A stretch of DNA of 53,612 nt from NCBI GenBank assembly GCA_028720205.1, contig JAQYLE010000016.1:1-53612 (forward strand). Reading direction: 5' to 3'. A program made the position numbers and the translations under genes. Positions 34,676 to 43,318 of this stretch are shown here, piece after piece. The stretch is from Clostridia bacterium. GTDB taxonomy: Bacteria > Bacillota > Clostridia > Christensenellales > Borkfalkiaceae. The notes beneath the pieces were generated by a model, which saw only the letters and a list, made by a program, of their open reading frames with translations, had not been told where the DNA came from and made no database searches. Within the stretch, counting starts at the first letter, position 1. Every line of letters starts with the position of its first letter.

Positions 34676-37600
34676 TTACAGTCTGAAAAACTTCAAAATT
34701 TTATTCGTCAACGTCTTCAAAGTTTCCAGCACGAATGCGTTATCGTAGGCATAATCAAACAAAATAAACGCGTGTTCTATCCCTTCTAACTCGTCGATTT
34801 CCGCTTTTACCCCCACTCTTGCGCATTTTCTCGCATACTTTCTCGAATCGCCGATACTCACGATAGAATCAGCGTTACCGTGCAGAATATATATCGGCGC
34901 GTCGGCTGCGGATACGTGATCCGTCGGCGAAAATTCTTTACAGATTTTTGCCGCGTCTTTCACCGCCGTGTTTTCTTCGATTCCGTAACGCCATTTGCCT
35001 TTTAAGTCGACGATGCCGTCAAGATCGACAACGCCGTCCGCAATAGCGCAGTCGGGTGAAATTTTTTTGAGAATTTCACGATTGCCGAGACTCGTTGCCA
35101 TATATCCGCCCGCCGATTCGCCAAGCACGATAAACCGAACGCCCGGATATTTTTTACGCAGATATGTCAACGCGTCGGCACAATCTTTCGTTAAATCGCG
35201 AACGTCTTTATTTTCTTTGCCGAGCAGACCGTAATCGACAGAAACGGCAAGCAGTCCGTTTTCGGCAAAATACGCGCAATGCCGATAAAATCTTTCCGCG
35301 TCGTCTGAGTGCCAACCGCCGCCGTGAATACACATAATTCCACTTGTCGGCTTGTTTTGCGGCATAAAAATATGCGCTTTCAGTTCGGTTTCGCCCTTGC
35401 TTTTATAGGTTTCTATGATCGGCTTTACCGCCGAAAGCGCGTTTATTCCCCTTTCGGTTACTTCATCACTGTATTTCACCTTAAACTCGATAAGATATTT
35501 TTTGTCTTTTTCGAATTGCAATTTCAGTTTTCCGTCTTGCAAAGCAATCTTTTTGCCGTCTACAAATAAATCGTAAGCATTTTCGAAACGCATTTCTTTC
35601 GTTCCGATCGCGCACGCCGTAAAGCGGATTTTATCGCAATCTTTCCGATAATTCTCTATTTTTACCCCGTACGCACGCGCAAGCCCTTTAAATTGATACC
35701 CGCACCGATTTACGATAATTTTATTTTCAACGTCATCGCGCAATAAATCGAACGGTAATTTTTTACTGCCGTAAATTCGGTTCTTATTTACTTGAATATA
35801 TTCGATTTCATCCCCCTCGCCGATAGATTCAACGCGGATTTTTCGACCGAGAAACGTTATATTGTCAAGTTTGTAATTGCGGATCGGTACGGCAAACGAA
35901 ATTCCGCCGTAATCGAATTCCACGCCGCAGTATATGCCGAGTATTTCGCCGTACCATTTACGAAGGGAATATGCCTGCCAGATTCCCGGCGTGCAGTTCC
36001 AGCGATCGAATTCGGGCGTTTCCGTTTCAAATTGCGTTGAAATCCCCTCGGGACAAGTCAGCCTGTCCGACCAATAGCCGATTCTGTTTATCCATTGTTC
36101 TAATTCTTTTTTGCAATTATTATTCTTTAAAATCCGAACAACGAATTCTTCCACCGCAATCCAGAAACAATGCAACTGATTTGCGTCGCCGTCATAATAT
36201 TCGTAATCGAGCGGCATAGACCTGAACCCGGATTTGGCGATCGCGTTTTTCAATACGAAATTTTTACAACGTTCGAGATAATCGCCGATAAATTCTTCGT
36301 GATAACCTCCGTCCCAAAAATATCCGCAAGGAATCGCACAATCTCTTTGTTCGAGCGTTTCCGAATCAGCCGAAGTAATAAAATATCCTTTGTCTTTACT
36401 CCAGAACGTTGTGGCAAAATTCTTCTCGGTTTCGGTAAAAAACGCACGGGCTTTCGCCGCGGTTTCTTCGTCGCCGATCAATATCGCAAGCGTTTCCATC
36501 GCTCGCGCCGCAGGATATGCCACGGAATTATTGAAAAGACTGATATCTTTGCCCGTTTCTTTCAAAAACTTAACGAAATCGGGAAACAAAGAAGAACTTT
36601 CGATCAGCCCTTTGATTTTGCTTTGGTTCTTCAAAACCATGCCGAACAATTTCAGCGCAAAAGGATAGTGCTTTTTCACAGTTTCTTCATCGCGGGTATA
36701 ATCGAAGTATATTGCCAAAAGCGAAATATACATTCCCTGCGCGGCGACCTCGGTTGCGCTACCGGGAGTATTATCGAAATTGATGCCGTGTACCAACCCC
36801 TTTTCACAATCTGCGGTAGTTTCAAAATAATCAAGCATGTCTTTCACGTATTTAAGATTGCCGAATAACAATGAAGACTCGTTGGATATAATCGTATCCC
36901 AACCCCATACCCAGTATCTCGCCGTATGCGCGCGAACGCAACCTTTGGCGTCGATCGGCTTTAACGATTCGTGATAAAGCGGAGCCAAAGCAAAAAAGTT
37001 TTGCATACCTCGATCCGCGCACCGGAGCTTTGGTATATTTGCCGCTACTGCGGTATAACGATCTAATTGTGCGGATAATATCCGATAGAAATTTTCTTTC
37101 ATATCGGCAACTTTTTCGTCAAACACGTCCCCCGAACCAAACGTGATAAAAATAAAACGCTTCTCGCCTTTCGTATATAAGGTATACCGCGTATTCACCG
37201 CTGCTTTCTCTATGCGTGAAACGTTATTGCCAGAAACGGCAATTTTCAAAGTAAATTCTTCGCCGTCGGCTTTTTCCTCCACGCCGCCGCGAAGTTCGCT
37301 ATTTGCCGTTTCCCACGTTTGCCACGTGCGTTTCAAACCGTAATCAAAGGTATCGAAATCGGCGTCCGCATGTGTCATAAGCTGCGTTTGCTCATAAAAA
37401 CTTACGCCGAACTCGTAAGAAGCGTCGCCTTCAAGGGTAAAGCAAAGACTTTCGTTTACGGCGTACACGCCGAGTCTGAAAACTTCATTTTCTATTTTCC
37501 AATCCGAAATGAAACCGAACGGATATACCGTAACGTTGAAAAATTCGGGCGTATAGCGTTTTCCGTCCTTTTCCGCAAAACACCTGAAGCAATCAAAAAT

Positions 37601-37774
37601 ATTACGACGGAATAACAGAGGATTCGGCGATTTTTTAAACGGCATAAAATAGCGCAATTCTTTTACGCCTTGTTTATCAAACGCAAAAGCAAGCCGCCCG
37701 TCGCAAAAATACAACGAATCGTTCGGCAATCCGTTTTTTGAAAAAGGAAATCCGCTTCTCAGTACGTAATTCAT
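34676..37774 (-). CDS. Fusion of (alpha/alpha)6 glycosidase and alpha/beta-hydrolase esterase
   Basis: A 1032-residue fusion from ATG 37774, which has AAAGGTGG upstream; an in-frame start 9 codons earlier is less likely. Residues 1-245 form a beta-sandwich-like region; about 250-640 a six-hairpin barrel with RYWVWGWDTIISNESSLLFG around D293, typical of inverting glycosidases. After a beta linker, residues about 801-1032 form a complete alpha/beta hydrolase: HGGG at 817-820 for the oxyanion hole, nucleophile S887 in GESAGG, D969 in HGNADS and H1001 in GIEHAF. No signal peptide, so cytoplasmic. It should deacylate and cut the same oligosaccharide. The glycosidase family and substrate are not known. 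First gene of its operon. Confidence 0.85.
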   Translation of the reverse strand: MNYVLRSGFPFSKNGLPNDSLYFCDGRLAFAFDKQGVKELRYFMPFKKSPNPLLFRRNIFDCFRCFAEKDGKRYTPEFFNVTVYPFGFISDWKIENEVFRLGVYAVNESLCFTLEGDASYEFGVSFYEQTQLMTHADADFDTFDYGLKRTWQTWETANSELRGGVEEKADGEEFTLKIAVSGNNVSRIEKAAVNTRYTLYTKGEKRFIFITFGSGDVFDEKVADMKENFYRILSAQLDRYTAVAANIPKLRCADRGMQNFFALAPLYHESLKPIDAKGCVRAHTARYWVWGWDTIISNESSLLFGNLKYVKDMLDYFETTADCEKGLVHGINFDNTPGSATEVAAQGMYISLLAIYFDYTRDEETVKKHYPFALKLFGMVLKNQSKIKGLIESSSLFPDFVKFLKETGKDISLFNNSVAYPAARAMETLAILIGDEETAAKARAFFTETEKNFATTFWSKDKGYFITSADSETLEQRDCAIPCGYFWDGGYHEEFIGDYLERCKNFVLKNAIAKSGFRSMPLDYEYYDGDANQLHCFWIAVEEFVVRILKNNNCKKELEQWINRIGYWSDRLTCPEGISTQFETETPEFDRWNCTPGIWQAYSLRKWYGEILGIYCGVEFDYGGISFAVPIRNYKLDNITFLGRKIRVESIGEGDEIEYIQVNKNRIYGSKKLPFDLLRDDVENKIIVNRCGYQFKGLARAYGVKIENYRKDCDKIRFTACAIGTKEMRFENAYDLFVDGKKIALQDGKLKLQFEKDKKYLIEFKVKYSDEVTERGINALSAVKPIIETYKSKGETELKAHIFMPQNKPTSGIMCIHGGGWHSDDAERFYRHCAYFAENGLLAVSVDYGLLGKENKDVRDLTKDCADALTYLRKKYPGVRFIVLGESAGGYMATSLGNREILKKISPDCAIADGVVDLDGIVDLKGKWRYGIEENTAVKDAAKICKEFSPTDHVSAADAPIYILHGNADSIVSIGDSRKYARKCARVGVKAEIDELEGIEHAFILFDYAYDNAFVLETLKTLTNKILKFFRL

Positions 37775-37846
37775 TTTGCCACCTTTTATCAACTTACTCA
37801 ATCAAATCGGAAAAAATGCGAATTGTACACAACCCCCGATAATAAA

Positions 37847-37852
37847 ATTATA
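37847..37852 (-). promoter_or_regulatory. -10 box of the fusion-gene operon
   Basis: TATAAT on the minus strand, 73 bases before the start codon, without a recognisable -35 at 17 bases (AAGCAA there). This fits an activator-dependent promoter, since the shared element at 37874-37910 lies directly upstream. Confidence 0.55.
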
Positions 37853-37873
37853 GCATAAAAATTCTTATATTGC

Positions 37874-37910
37874 TTGCTTTTTTCTTACGTTTTTTATCTT
37901 ATTTATTACG
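37874..37910 (-). promoter_or_regulatory. Predicted AraC-family activator site, copy 2
   Basis: Matches 31671-31707 at 29 of 37 positions, in the same orientation and at nearly the same distance from a TATAAT box (27 versus 28 bases). Half-sites TTTTCTTACG (37880-37889) and ATTTATTACG (37901-37910, plus-strand reading) are again 21 bp apart. It marks the glycan locus as still intact at 37910. Confidence 0.68.
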
Positions 37911-38042
37911 CTATGCAAAATTTTTCTTTCTCTGCTTTTAATAGTTCCCTTGGGTACGTTCACATTCTCCTGTCATGATGACACCTGCCACCTGTCATAA
38001 AATGGGTATAGTATGCCCTTGTAAGTAAATAATATTTTTTCG
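37911..38042. other. Junction region between glycan locus and conjugative element, no gene
   Basis: No reading frame of substance. It holds an interrupted palindrome TGTCATGATGACA (37971-37983), a further TGTCAT at 37993, and an imperfect dyad GGGTAT/ATGCCC at 38004-38018. The element's left end is expected here, but the attachment site cannot be defined without the other end. Confidence 0.4.
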
Positions 38043-38080
38043 GCGGCGTTCCGACGGTCGTTTTTACGGCGGAACGCCGC
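38043..38080. other. GC-rich stem-loop at the end of the transfer operon
   Basis: A perfect 11-base inverted repeat, GCGGCGTTCCG at 38043-38053 and its complement at 38070-38080, spanning the last codons and stop of the HTH gene. T-rich sequence follows on the plus strand, not on the minus strand, so it is not a classical terminator for the leftward operon, although it may still act at its 3' end. Confidence 0.55.
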
Positions 38081-38333
38081 TTTTAATTTTATAACATAAA
38101 CTGCTTTTGCCGCCGTTTTGCCGAAATCGCTGCTCGGTCGTCAGAAGCCCTGCCTTTTTAAGTTCTTTCACCGCCCGCCGAACCGTCGATTCGGAAACTT
38201 TCAGATCTTCCGCTATCGTAGGTATCGATGGCCAGCACTCGCCTTGCTTGTTCGCATGATCGAGCAGATATAGAAAGACGGCAACCGCTTTCGACGAAAC
38301 GTCGCTCGAGTATAAAAAATCAAGTCGGCTCAT
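38064..38333 (-). CDS. Small winged helix-turn-helix protein (HTH_36-like)
   Basis: An 89-residue DNA-binding protein. I prefer the start MSRLDFLY at ATG 38333, with GGAG upstream; a start 7 codons earlier is also open. The body, WPSIPTIAEDLKVSESTVRRAVKELKKAGLL, is a GntR/HTH_36-type winged helix in which SESTVRRAVKEL is the recognition helix. Small proteins of this kind occur near the coupling protein gene in Gram-positive conjugative elements and in plasmid replication regions. It overlaps the end of the VirD4 gene by 14 bases and is the last gene of the leftward transfer operon. It may regulate transfer or replication of the element; direct evidence is lacking. Confidence 0.8.
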   Translation of the reverse strand: MSRLDFLYSSDVSSKAVAVFLYLLDHANKQGECWPSIPTIAEDLKVSESTVRRAVKELKKAGLLTTEQRFRQNGGKSSLCYKIKSGVPP

Positions 38334-40254
38334 TGTCTTTTTGCTCCGTTTCATCCATCTCGTCCGTTTCTTCCGTCGTCGGCGGCAACGGGTACTGTCT
38401 TTTAATCGAAGAAGTCCTTAAAAACGGTCTGTTCGTCCGCAAATCGTTCGCAAAATGTCGTCTGCTTTCTACCTGCGATTGTCCGCCTATACCGCCGCGA
38501 GATTTTGCTTTTTCTTCCGTTTCGTCTTTCAAATCGGTACAATATTTCTCCACGATTTTCTCTACAAGTTCTTTCTTCTCGGCATATTCCACTTTTCGGT
38601 TCGCGTTCTCTTTTACGGTGTAAGGCTCGCCGAACGAAATTCCCCAATCAAAGAAAAGTTTTAATCTCACTTTCATCGGGTGCGCGCCCGTTTTCATTAC
38701 GACGAATTGTCCTTTCGGCATTGCCTTTAACTCGTCCGCGCTCATCAGCGGTCGTTCCGTCATTTGCAAAGACTCGGACGGATCATTCTTCCCTTTATTT
38801 ACCGAGCCCGTCAGCACCGTTCTCGTACCGAGTGCTTTGGATAAAACTTCCGCAGACGGACTGTTCGGAGCAAACCCGCCGAAAATCGTAAGTTGCGTAT
38901 TGTCCACTATAATCTCTTCGCCTTCCTTGCCGTAATTTTTATCGAGTTGTGAAAAACTCTGTATAATCGGCACAATTTGAAGTCTGCGCGAACGCGATGC
39001 CGAGAATATCATTTCCGCATCCTGTATCTTCGGTAACGTTCCGAACTCATCGCAAAAGAAAATACAACGGTTTTTGAGTTTGCCGCCCTCTTCGTCTGCT
39101 ACCGCTAATATCTCTCGGTATAACTGCTGAATGATAAGCGAAATCATAAAGAACGTCGTCGGGGCTTCTTCGGGCATTATGATAAATATCGCGGACTTTT
39201 CCGAACAGAATTTTTCCGCGTCTATTTCGGTATCGAAACAAAGTATTTGTTCGAGTTCGGAATCGAGAAACGCGTTCAATCTTGAAAGCGCGGTAGACAT
39301 AACGCTTGCCATAGATTGATCGGAAGCGTTCAACGCCGCGCCCGCAAACCATTTCGCCTTGTGGTCGTTCGGAAGTAACGCCATCAGTTCCTGAAACTGA
39401 TTTTTGTTTCGTTTCTCTGACGGTGCGAGCAATTCCTGAATAATTTTGAATACCGACACGATATGCCGTTTCTGCGGTTCGCAAAATTCCGCCACGAGCA
39501 ATATCGTTGCCGTGAGTATGCCTTCCGCCGTGTCATAAAAGTATGCGTTCTGCCCGAACGACGCCGATTCCGCTCCCGACAGAATTATCGTTTTGGATAT
39601 GATTTTCGCATACTTTTCTGCTTTTGCTTTATACGCGAGTTGGTTCGGGTGTTCCTTGTATAAATCCATATACTTATTGACTAGATTCAGCAGATTGTTG
39701 CCGTTGGATTTTGTTGGGTTTCTTAAATCAATTACGGACACGTTATACCCGTATTCTTTCGCCACGCCGCCGTAGTTTCGCATAACGTCGCCCTTGGTAT
39801 CGGTAGATAAAAACGACATTCCGCTCGCGCAGGCATATTCTATACACGGGTACAACCAGTACGCCGTTTTGCCTACGCCTGCCGCGCCGATCATCAACGC
39901 GTGAACGTCGCCCGTATCCACCATTGCCGTAGTATTCTTCTTTCCGCCTTTGCACCCGACGATGATTCCTTGCGGCAGTTCTTCTTCTCTCGTTCTTTTG
40001 CGTTTACCGCCCGTATAAGTCAGTTTAACACCGTTTTTCGCCTGCGCCCGCCACTTGTTCGGCGTGAACGGTATATGCCTGTAAACCCGCTTTATTTCGC
40101 TTTTCGTCGCCCACCGCGCCGAGCCGTGTTGTCCGTCGCCTACCGTCTTGCTTTTGATGTTATTCAGCGTATAAACGTGAGCCAAAAGAGATACGCCGCC
40201 GAGCGTACACGCCATTGCCGTAGCCGCTATTATGAGTATCGTAACCCCTGACAT
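38320..40254 (-). CDS. virD4: VirD4/TraG-family coupling protein (TrsK-like)
   Basis: A 644-residue type IV coupling ATPase that links the relaxosome to the transfer channel at the inner membrane. A single N-terminal membrane helix (about 4-28) is followed by GSARWATKSEI, typical for this family, a Walker A motif GAAGVGKT at 123-130, a Walker B segment CIFFCDEFGTLP, and IPIIQSFSQLDKNYG. The C-terminal tail is hydrophilic. The start at 40254 has a strong GGAGG; it lies inside the end of the preceding Toprim gene (25-base overlap). The length is typical for Tn1549-like elements. Confidence 0.95.
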   Translation of the reverse strand: MSGVTILIIAATAMACTLGGVSLLAHVYTLNNIKSKTVGDGQHGSARWATKSEIKRVYRHIPFTPNKWRAQAKNGVKLTYTGGKRKRTREEELPQGIIVGCKGGKKNTTAMVDTGDVHALMIGAAGVGKTAYWLYPCIEYACASGMSFLSTDTKGDVMRNYGGVAKEYGYNVSVIDLRNPTKSNGNNLLNLVNKYMDLYKEHPNQLAYKAKAEKYAKIISKTIILSGAESASFGQNAYFYDTAEGILTATILLVAEFCEPQKRHIVSVFKIIQELLAPSEKRNKNQFQELMALLPNDHKAKWFAGAALNASDQSMASVMSTALSRLNAFLDSELEQILCFDTEIDAEKFCSEKSAIFIIMPEEAPTTFFMISLIIQQLYREILAVADEEGGKLKNRCIFFCDEFGTLPKIQDAEMIFSASRSRRLQIVPIIQSFSQLDKNYGKEGEEIIVDNTQLTIFGGFAPNSPSAEVLSKALGTRTVLTGSVNKGKNDPSESLQMTERPLMSADELKAMPKGQFVVMKTGAHPMKVRLKLFFDWGISFGEPYTVKENANRKVEYAEKKELVEKIVEKYCTDLKDETEEKAKSRGGIGGQSQVESRRHFANDLRTNRPFLRTSSIKRQYPLPPTTEETDEMDETEQKDNEPT

Positions 40255-41180
40255 TCACTTACCTCCGTATTTCGTAGTATTACTTGTTCTTTTGTCGCCA
40301 AAAGGTCGTCGTTCCAATCTTTACCTTTCGGTATTTTTATATTAAACTCAAGCCCGTTTTCTTTCAGTTTTTCCGCGATTCGATATTCGGCGACTCGTCC
40401 CGCCCAGTCGTTATCCAGACACAAAAACACTTTTTTTATATTCGGATTATCTTTCAGCATCTGAAACAATACCTTATCGCTCACGCCGCAACAAGCCGCA
40501 TAACTATGATCCTGCCAGCCGTCGCCTTTCATGGCAATAAAAGAAAGCATATCTATGGGCGCTTCGAATAAATACAGTTTTTCGCCCTGCCCTGCGTAAT
40601 GGAACGAGTATTCGGGCGTACAACCGGGCGCGTTGCCCTTGAACGTGGAATTCGCATAGGTAGTACGCAAATTAACATGTTTCAGGTTGCCGCCTATATC
40701 GTAACCCATAAACGCAACATTCGCGTACTTCTTCGTTTCGCCTATGAGTTTCTTTTTGAAAAACGGCACGAGAACGTCTTTCGGTATTCCGCGCCGAACG
40801 TTTAAATACGCATACGCCTTTCTCGGCTCTTCGGCAAGCATAGGCGGCTCGAATTGCCTTTTTTCTTTTGGTTTTGCTTGTTTCGGCTCGGCTTGCTTCA
40901 CCTCGCCCGCTCCGTCGCCGAGAATGAATTTCATCGCCTCCACGTAGGTTTTATCCATAAATTTCTGCACAAACGAAACCGCGTTGCCGCCCTTTTGCTC
41001 GTACTGATGATACCATAGATTGCCGCGAATGGTTACTCTTTCGCTACCCTCGCCCCATTCGTATTCCGAGCCGCTGCGCTTTAACCTTTCGCCCTGCCGC
41101 TCCAACATTTCCGCGATGTCCGCATTCCTTGCCGCTTCTTTTTCCTGCGGCGTGAAATATACAAACTCTGACATTTTCAC
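40230..41180 (-). CDS. DUF3991/Toprim-domain protein (primase-like)
   Basis: A 316-residue protein of the DUF3991-plus-Toprim kind often found next to relaxase genes. The N-terminal half has VTIRGNLWYHQYEQKGGNAVSFV (about 48-70), a DUF3991/zinc-finger-like primase element without its cysteines. A Lys/Pro/Glu linker follows (about 95-115). The C-terminal Toprim fold has LFEAPIDMLSF, the metal-binding LCLDNDWAG and GKDWNDDL. A role in priming complementary strand synthesis after transfer is plausible from family knowledge. AGGAGG stands 5 bases before GTG 41180 and 11 before ATG 41174; either could be used. It starts 9 bases after the relaxase stop. Confidence 0.85.
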   Translation of the reverse strand: MKMSEFVYFTPQEKEAARNADIAEMLERQGERLKRSGSEYEWGEGSERVTIRGNLWYHQYEQKGGNAVSFVQKFMDKTYVEAMKFILGDGAGEVKQAEPKQAKPKEKRQFEPPMLAEEPRKAYAYLNVRRGIPKDVLVPFFKKKLIGETKKYANVAFMGYDIGGNLKHVNLRTTYANSTFKGNAPGCTPEYSFHYAGQGEKLYLFEAPIDMLSFIAMKGDGWQDHSYAACCGVSDKVLFQMLKDNPNIKKVFLCLDNDWAGRVAEYRIAEKLKENGLEFNIKIPKGKDWNDDLLATKEQVILRNTEVSECQGLRYS

Positions 41181-41189
41181 CTATCCCTC

Positions 41190-42911
41190 CTATTCTAATT
41201 TCAGCCCCTGCGCCTGCTTTTTCTCCGCTATCCTGCGGCGGAGTTTTTTATCCGTTCTCGTTATTTTCGCGCTGAATTCCGCTTCCGCTTTTTCTTGCAA
41301 TACTCCGCATAAATATTTGAATAAACGGCTTATACAAAGACTTATGCTTTGTTTATCAAACAACTCTTTCTGTCTGATGAGTTCCGCCGCGTACTCGTTA
41401 CCCTTTGCCGCCGCAGAGCGGAGATATTCCATTGCAAGCGGTAAATCTTTTTCTACGCCGACTCCGAATAAATATATCCTGCCAAGCGCGTATTCCGCAA
41501 ACTCGTTTTCTTCCAAAGCCGCTTGTTTCAACCATTCGACCGCTTTCGGTATATCTTTCTCCACTCCGTCGCCGTTTAAGAACATTTTGCCGAGTTTGTA
41601 TTTCGCCACGGTAATACCGCCGCTCGCCGCCTCCGTAAATAATTTCACGGCAAATTCGGGATTGTAGTTCTCGCCATTTTTATCCGCGCAAGCCTTTGCC
41701 CAATCATAAAACTGCCATGCCGTTCGCGGTTTCTTCTCGCTTTTTTCTATTTCTTTATCCGTCGGTTCGGCGAGTGTTTCGTCTATCACGGGCGTGGACG
41801 AAAACGACAAATTTAACGCTTCGGCAATCACCGCGTTCCTTACAGATTTGAATTCTTCGTTGGCAGAAAGCGACAACCTTGCGGGCATTTTATCCCGATA
41901 CGTTTTCAATACGTTTTCCCGCTGTTTATACCACAATTCGTATAGTTTTTGTAAGTCGTTATCCCGCATAAGTTCGTCTATAACACCGTTAACAAGGTTT
42001 TTGACATCTTTCGGCAAATACCCGTAAACTTTCTTGCCCTTATGCTTTTGCAGTTTTTCGGCAAGCGTTTTCAGCATTAGTTCAATCGTTTCGTTTTCGT
42101 AATTTTTGTCGTTTATCCCGCGAATAATCTCCGCTATTTTTTCTTTACTCTCGACTCGCAGTTCGTCGCGGTATTCCGTCTGCTTTTCGTAAATTTCGTA
42201 TAAATCGTTCTTAAAAATCTCGTGCGCGTAGGCGGCTTTTAGTTTTTCAAGTCCTTGCCTCGTCATATACGGTTCTTTGCCCGCTGAATACGAAACAAGA
42301 TGAACGTGCGGATGTCCGCTCTCGTTATGATACGCCGCATACCATTTCATATCCGTTATAGGCACACTCATAGCGTTTGCAAGGTCCTGCGACTTCGCCC
42401 GCAAAAGCGTTTTCCAAGCAGGCAAATTATCATAGCCGAGTTTTGCCGCGTCCTCGCGTTTTAATGATATTACCGTCGTCCAAACTACTCCGTCGTGATT
42501 GCCGACTTCTTTCGCTACTTTAGATAGTTTTATAGGCTCGTCCGAATAAGAAAACAATCCGTGCGAGCCCGACTTCTCAACGCGCGGACGCATCGCTATA
42601 TACCCGATATAGTTTTCTTTCTTGCCTATCCGATCCACGTTTTCTTCTATCGCCTTGTCTATAAATTCCGTCGCGGTGTACTTCGTCTTTACCGACAAAT
42701 AATCCTGATACTCGAAACTGTTTTTACAATCTGGAAAGTCGGCTATAAGTCGATTAACCAACTTTTCCTGTTCTTTCGTGGCGGGTTCGTCTTTCCATTT
42801 TTCGCCCCCGATTTCCACACCCTCGCGCGTTGCTATATAGTCGACGTAATGCTCGCCTTGCTTTGGTGCGCCGGGCTTGATATACCGCCACTTTACGATT
42901 AACCTTGCCAT
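41190..42911 (-). CDS. MobP3-type relaxase with Sel1-like repeats
   Basis: A 573-residue relaxase that would nick the element at oriT and lead the strand into the recipient. The N-terminal HYVDYIATREGVE contains tyrosines that could be catalytic. H195 and the HPHVH cluster (H200, H202, H204) form the metal-binding site of the MobP family. The middle is helical and charged. The C-terminal part (about 415-510) contains two to three Sel1-like repeats (AVKLFTEAASGGITVAKYKL, AVEWLKQAALEENEFAEYAL, AMEYLRSAAAKGNEYAAELI), a protein-contact module. The start shares one base with the upstream RHH gene stop (TAATG), so relaxase and accessory protein are co-translated. Confidence 0.9.
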   Translation of the reverse strand: MARLIVKWRYIKPGAPKQGEHYVDYIATREGVEIGGEKWKDEPATKEQEKLVNRLIADFPDCKNSFEYQDYLSVKTKYTATEFIDKAIEENVDRIGKKENYIGYIAMRPRVEKSGSHGLFSYSDEPIKLSKVAKEVGNHDGVVWTTVISLKREDAAKLGYDNLPAWKTLLRAKSQDLANAMSVPITDMKWYAAYHNESGHPHVHLVSYSAGKEPYMTRQGLEKLKAAYAHEIFKNDLYEIYEKQTEYRDELRVESKEKIAEIIRGINDKNYENETIELMLKTLAEKLQKHKGKKVYGYLPKDVKNLVNGVIDELMRDNDLQKLYELWYKQRENVLKTYRDKMPARLSLSANEEFKSVRNAVIAEALNLSFSSTPVIDETLAEPTDKEIEKSEKKPRTAWQFYDWAKACADKNGENYNPEFAVKLFTEAASGGITVAKYKLGKMFLNGDGVEKDIPKAVEWLKQAALEENEFAEYALGRIYLFGVGVEKDLPLAMEYLRSAAAKGNEYAAELIRQKELFDKQSISLCISRLFKYLCGVLQEKAEAEFSAKITRTDKKLRRRIAEKKQAQGLKLE

Positions 42912-43318
42912 TACCCTTTCTGAAATTTATACGCGTCGTCGAATGACACAGTTCCGCGAATACGCTTTACTTCGTCCACACAAAGACCGCGAAGTTTTGC
43001 AAGCGTTCCTTCGTCAATCTCGCTGTTTGCCGCTGTAACGTGTAACGACATTGAAAGTTCCACCGCCATTTTGAACAGCAGACTTGCCATACGGTTTTCA
43101 AACGCGCAGAGCGTGCCTTGCAAGGTGGAAACGATCACTTGCGGGAAGTATTCTTTGCCGTCGTTTTCCGTAAGATAACCGCAATAGAAATTGATTGCTT
43201 TCTCTATAAATTCCGAGCGGCTTTTAACGTTTCCCGCGCGGTATAATTTTTCTACTTTCGCCATCGTTTCTTCGCGTACCCACAGCGCGAATTTCCTTTT
43301 ATCTTTCGGCTCGGACAT
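42911..43318 (-). CDS. Ribbon-helix-helix relaxosome accessory protein
   Basis: A 135-residue protein from ATG 43318, which follows a perfect AAAGGAGG; a longer frame from 43441 would run through the oriT candidate and lacks such a site. KRKFALWVREETMAKVEKLYRAGNVKSRSEFIEKAINFYCGYL (about 6-48) is a ribbon-helix-helix fold of the CopG/MobC type, and the rest is helical and probably dimerises. Such proteins bind oriT and assist the relaxase. The position directly between a repeat-rich region and the relaxase gene fits. Its stop overlaps the relaxase start by one base. Confidence 0.85.
   Translation of the reverse strand: MSEPKDKRKFALWVREETMAKVEKLYRAGNVKSRSEFIEKAINFYCGYLTENDGKEYFPQVIVSTLQGTLCAFENRMASLLFKMAVELSMSLHVTAANSEIDEGTLAKLRGLCVDEVKRIRGTVSFDDAYKFQKG

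Noticed and set aside
38043..38080. GC-rich hairpin as a rho-independent terminator of the transfer operon
   Set aside because: On the transcribed (minus) strand it is followed by CGAAAAAAT rather than a T-run.
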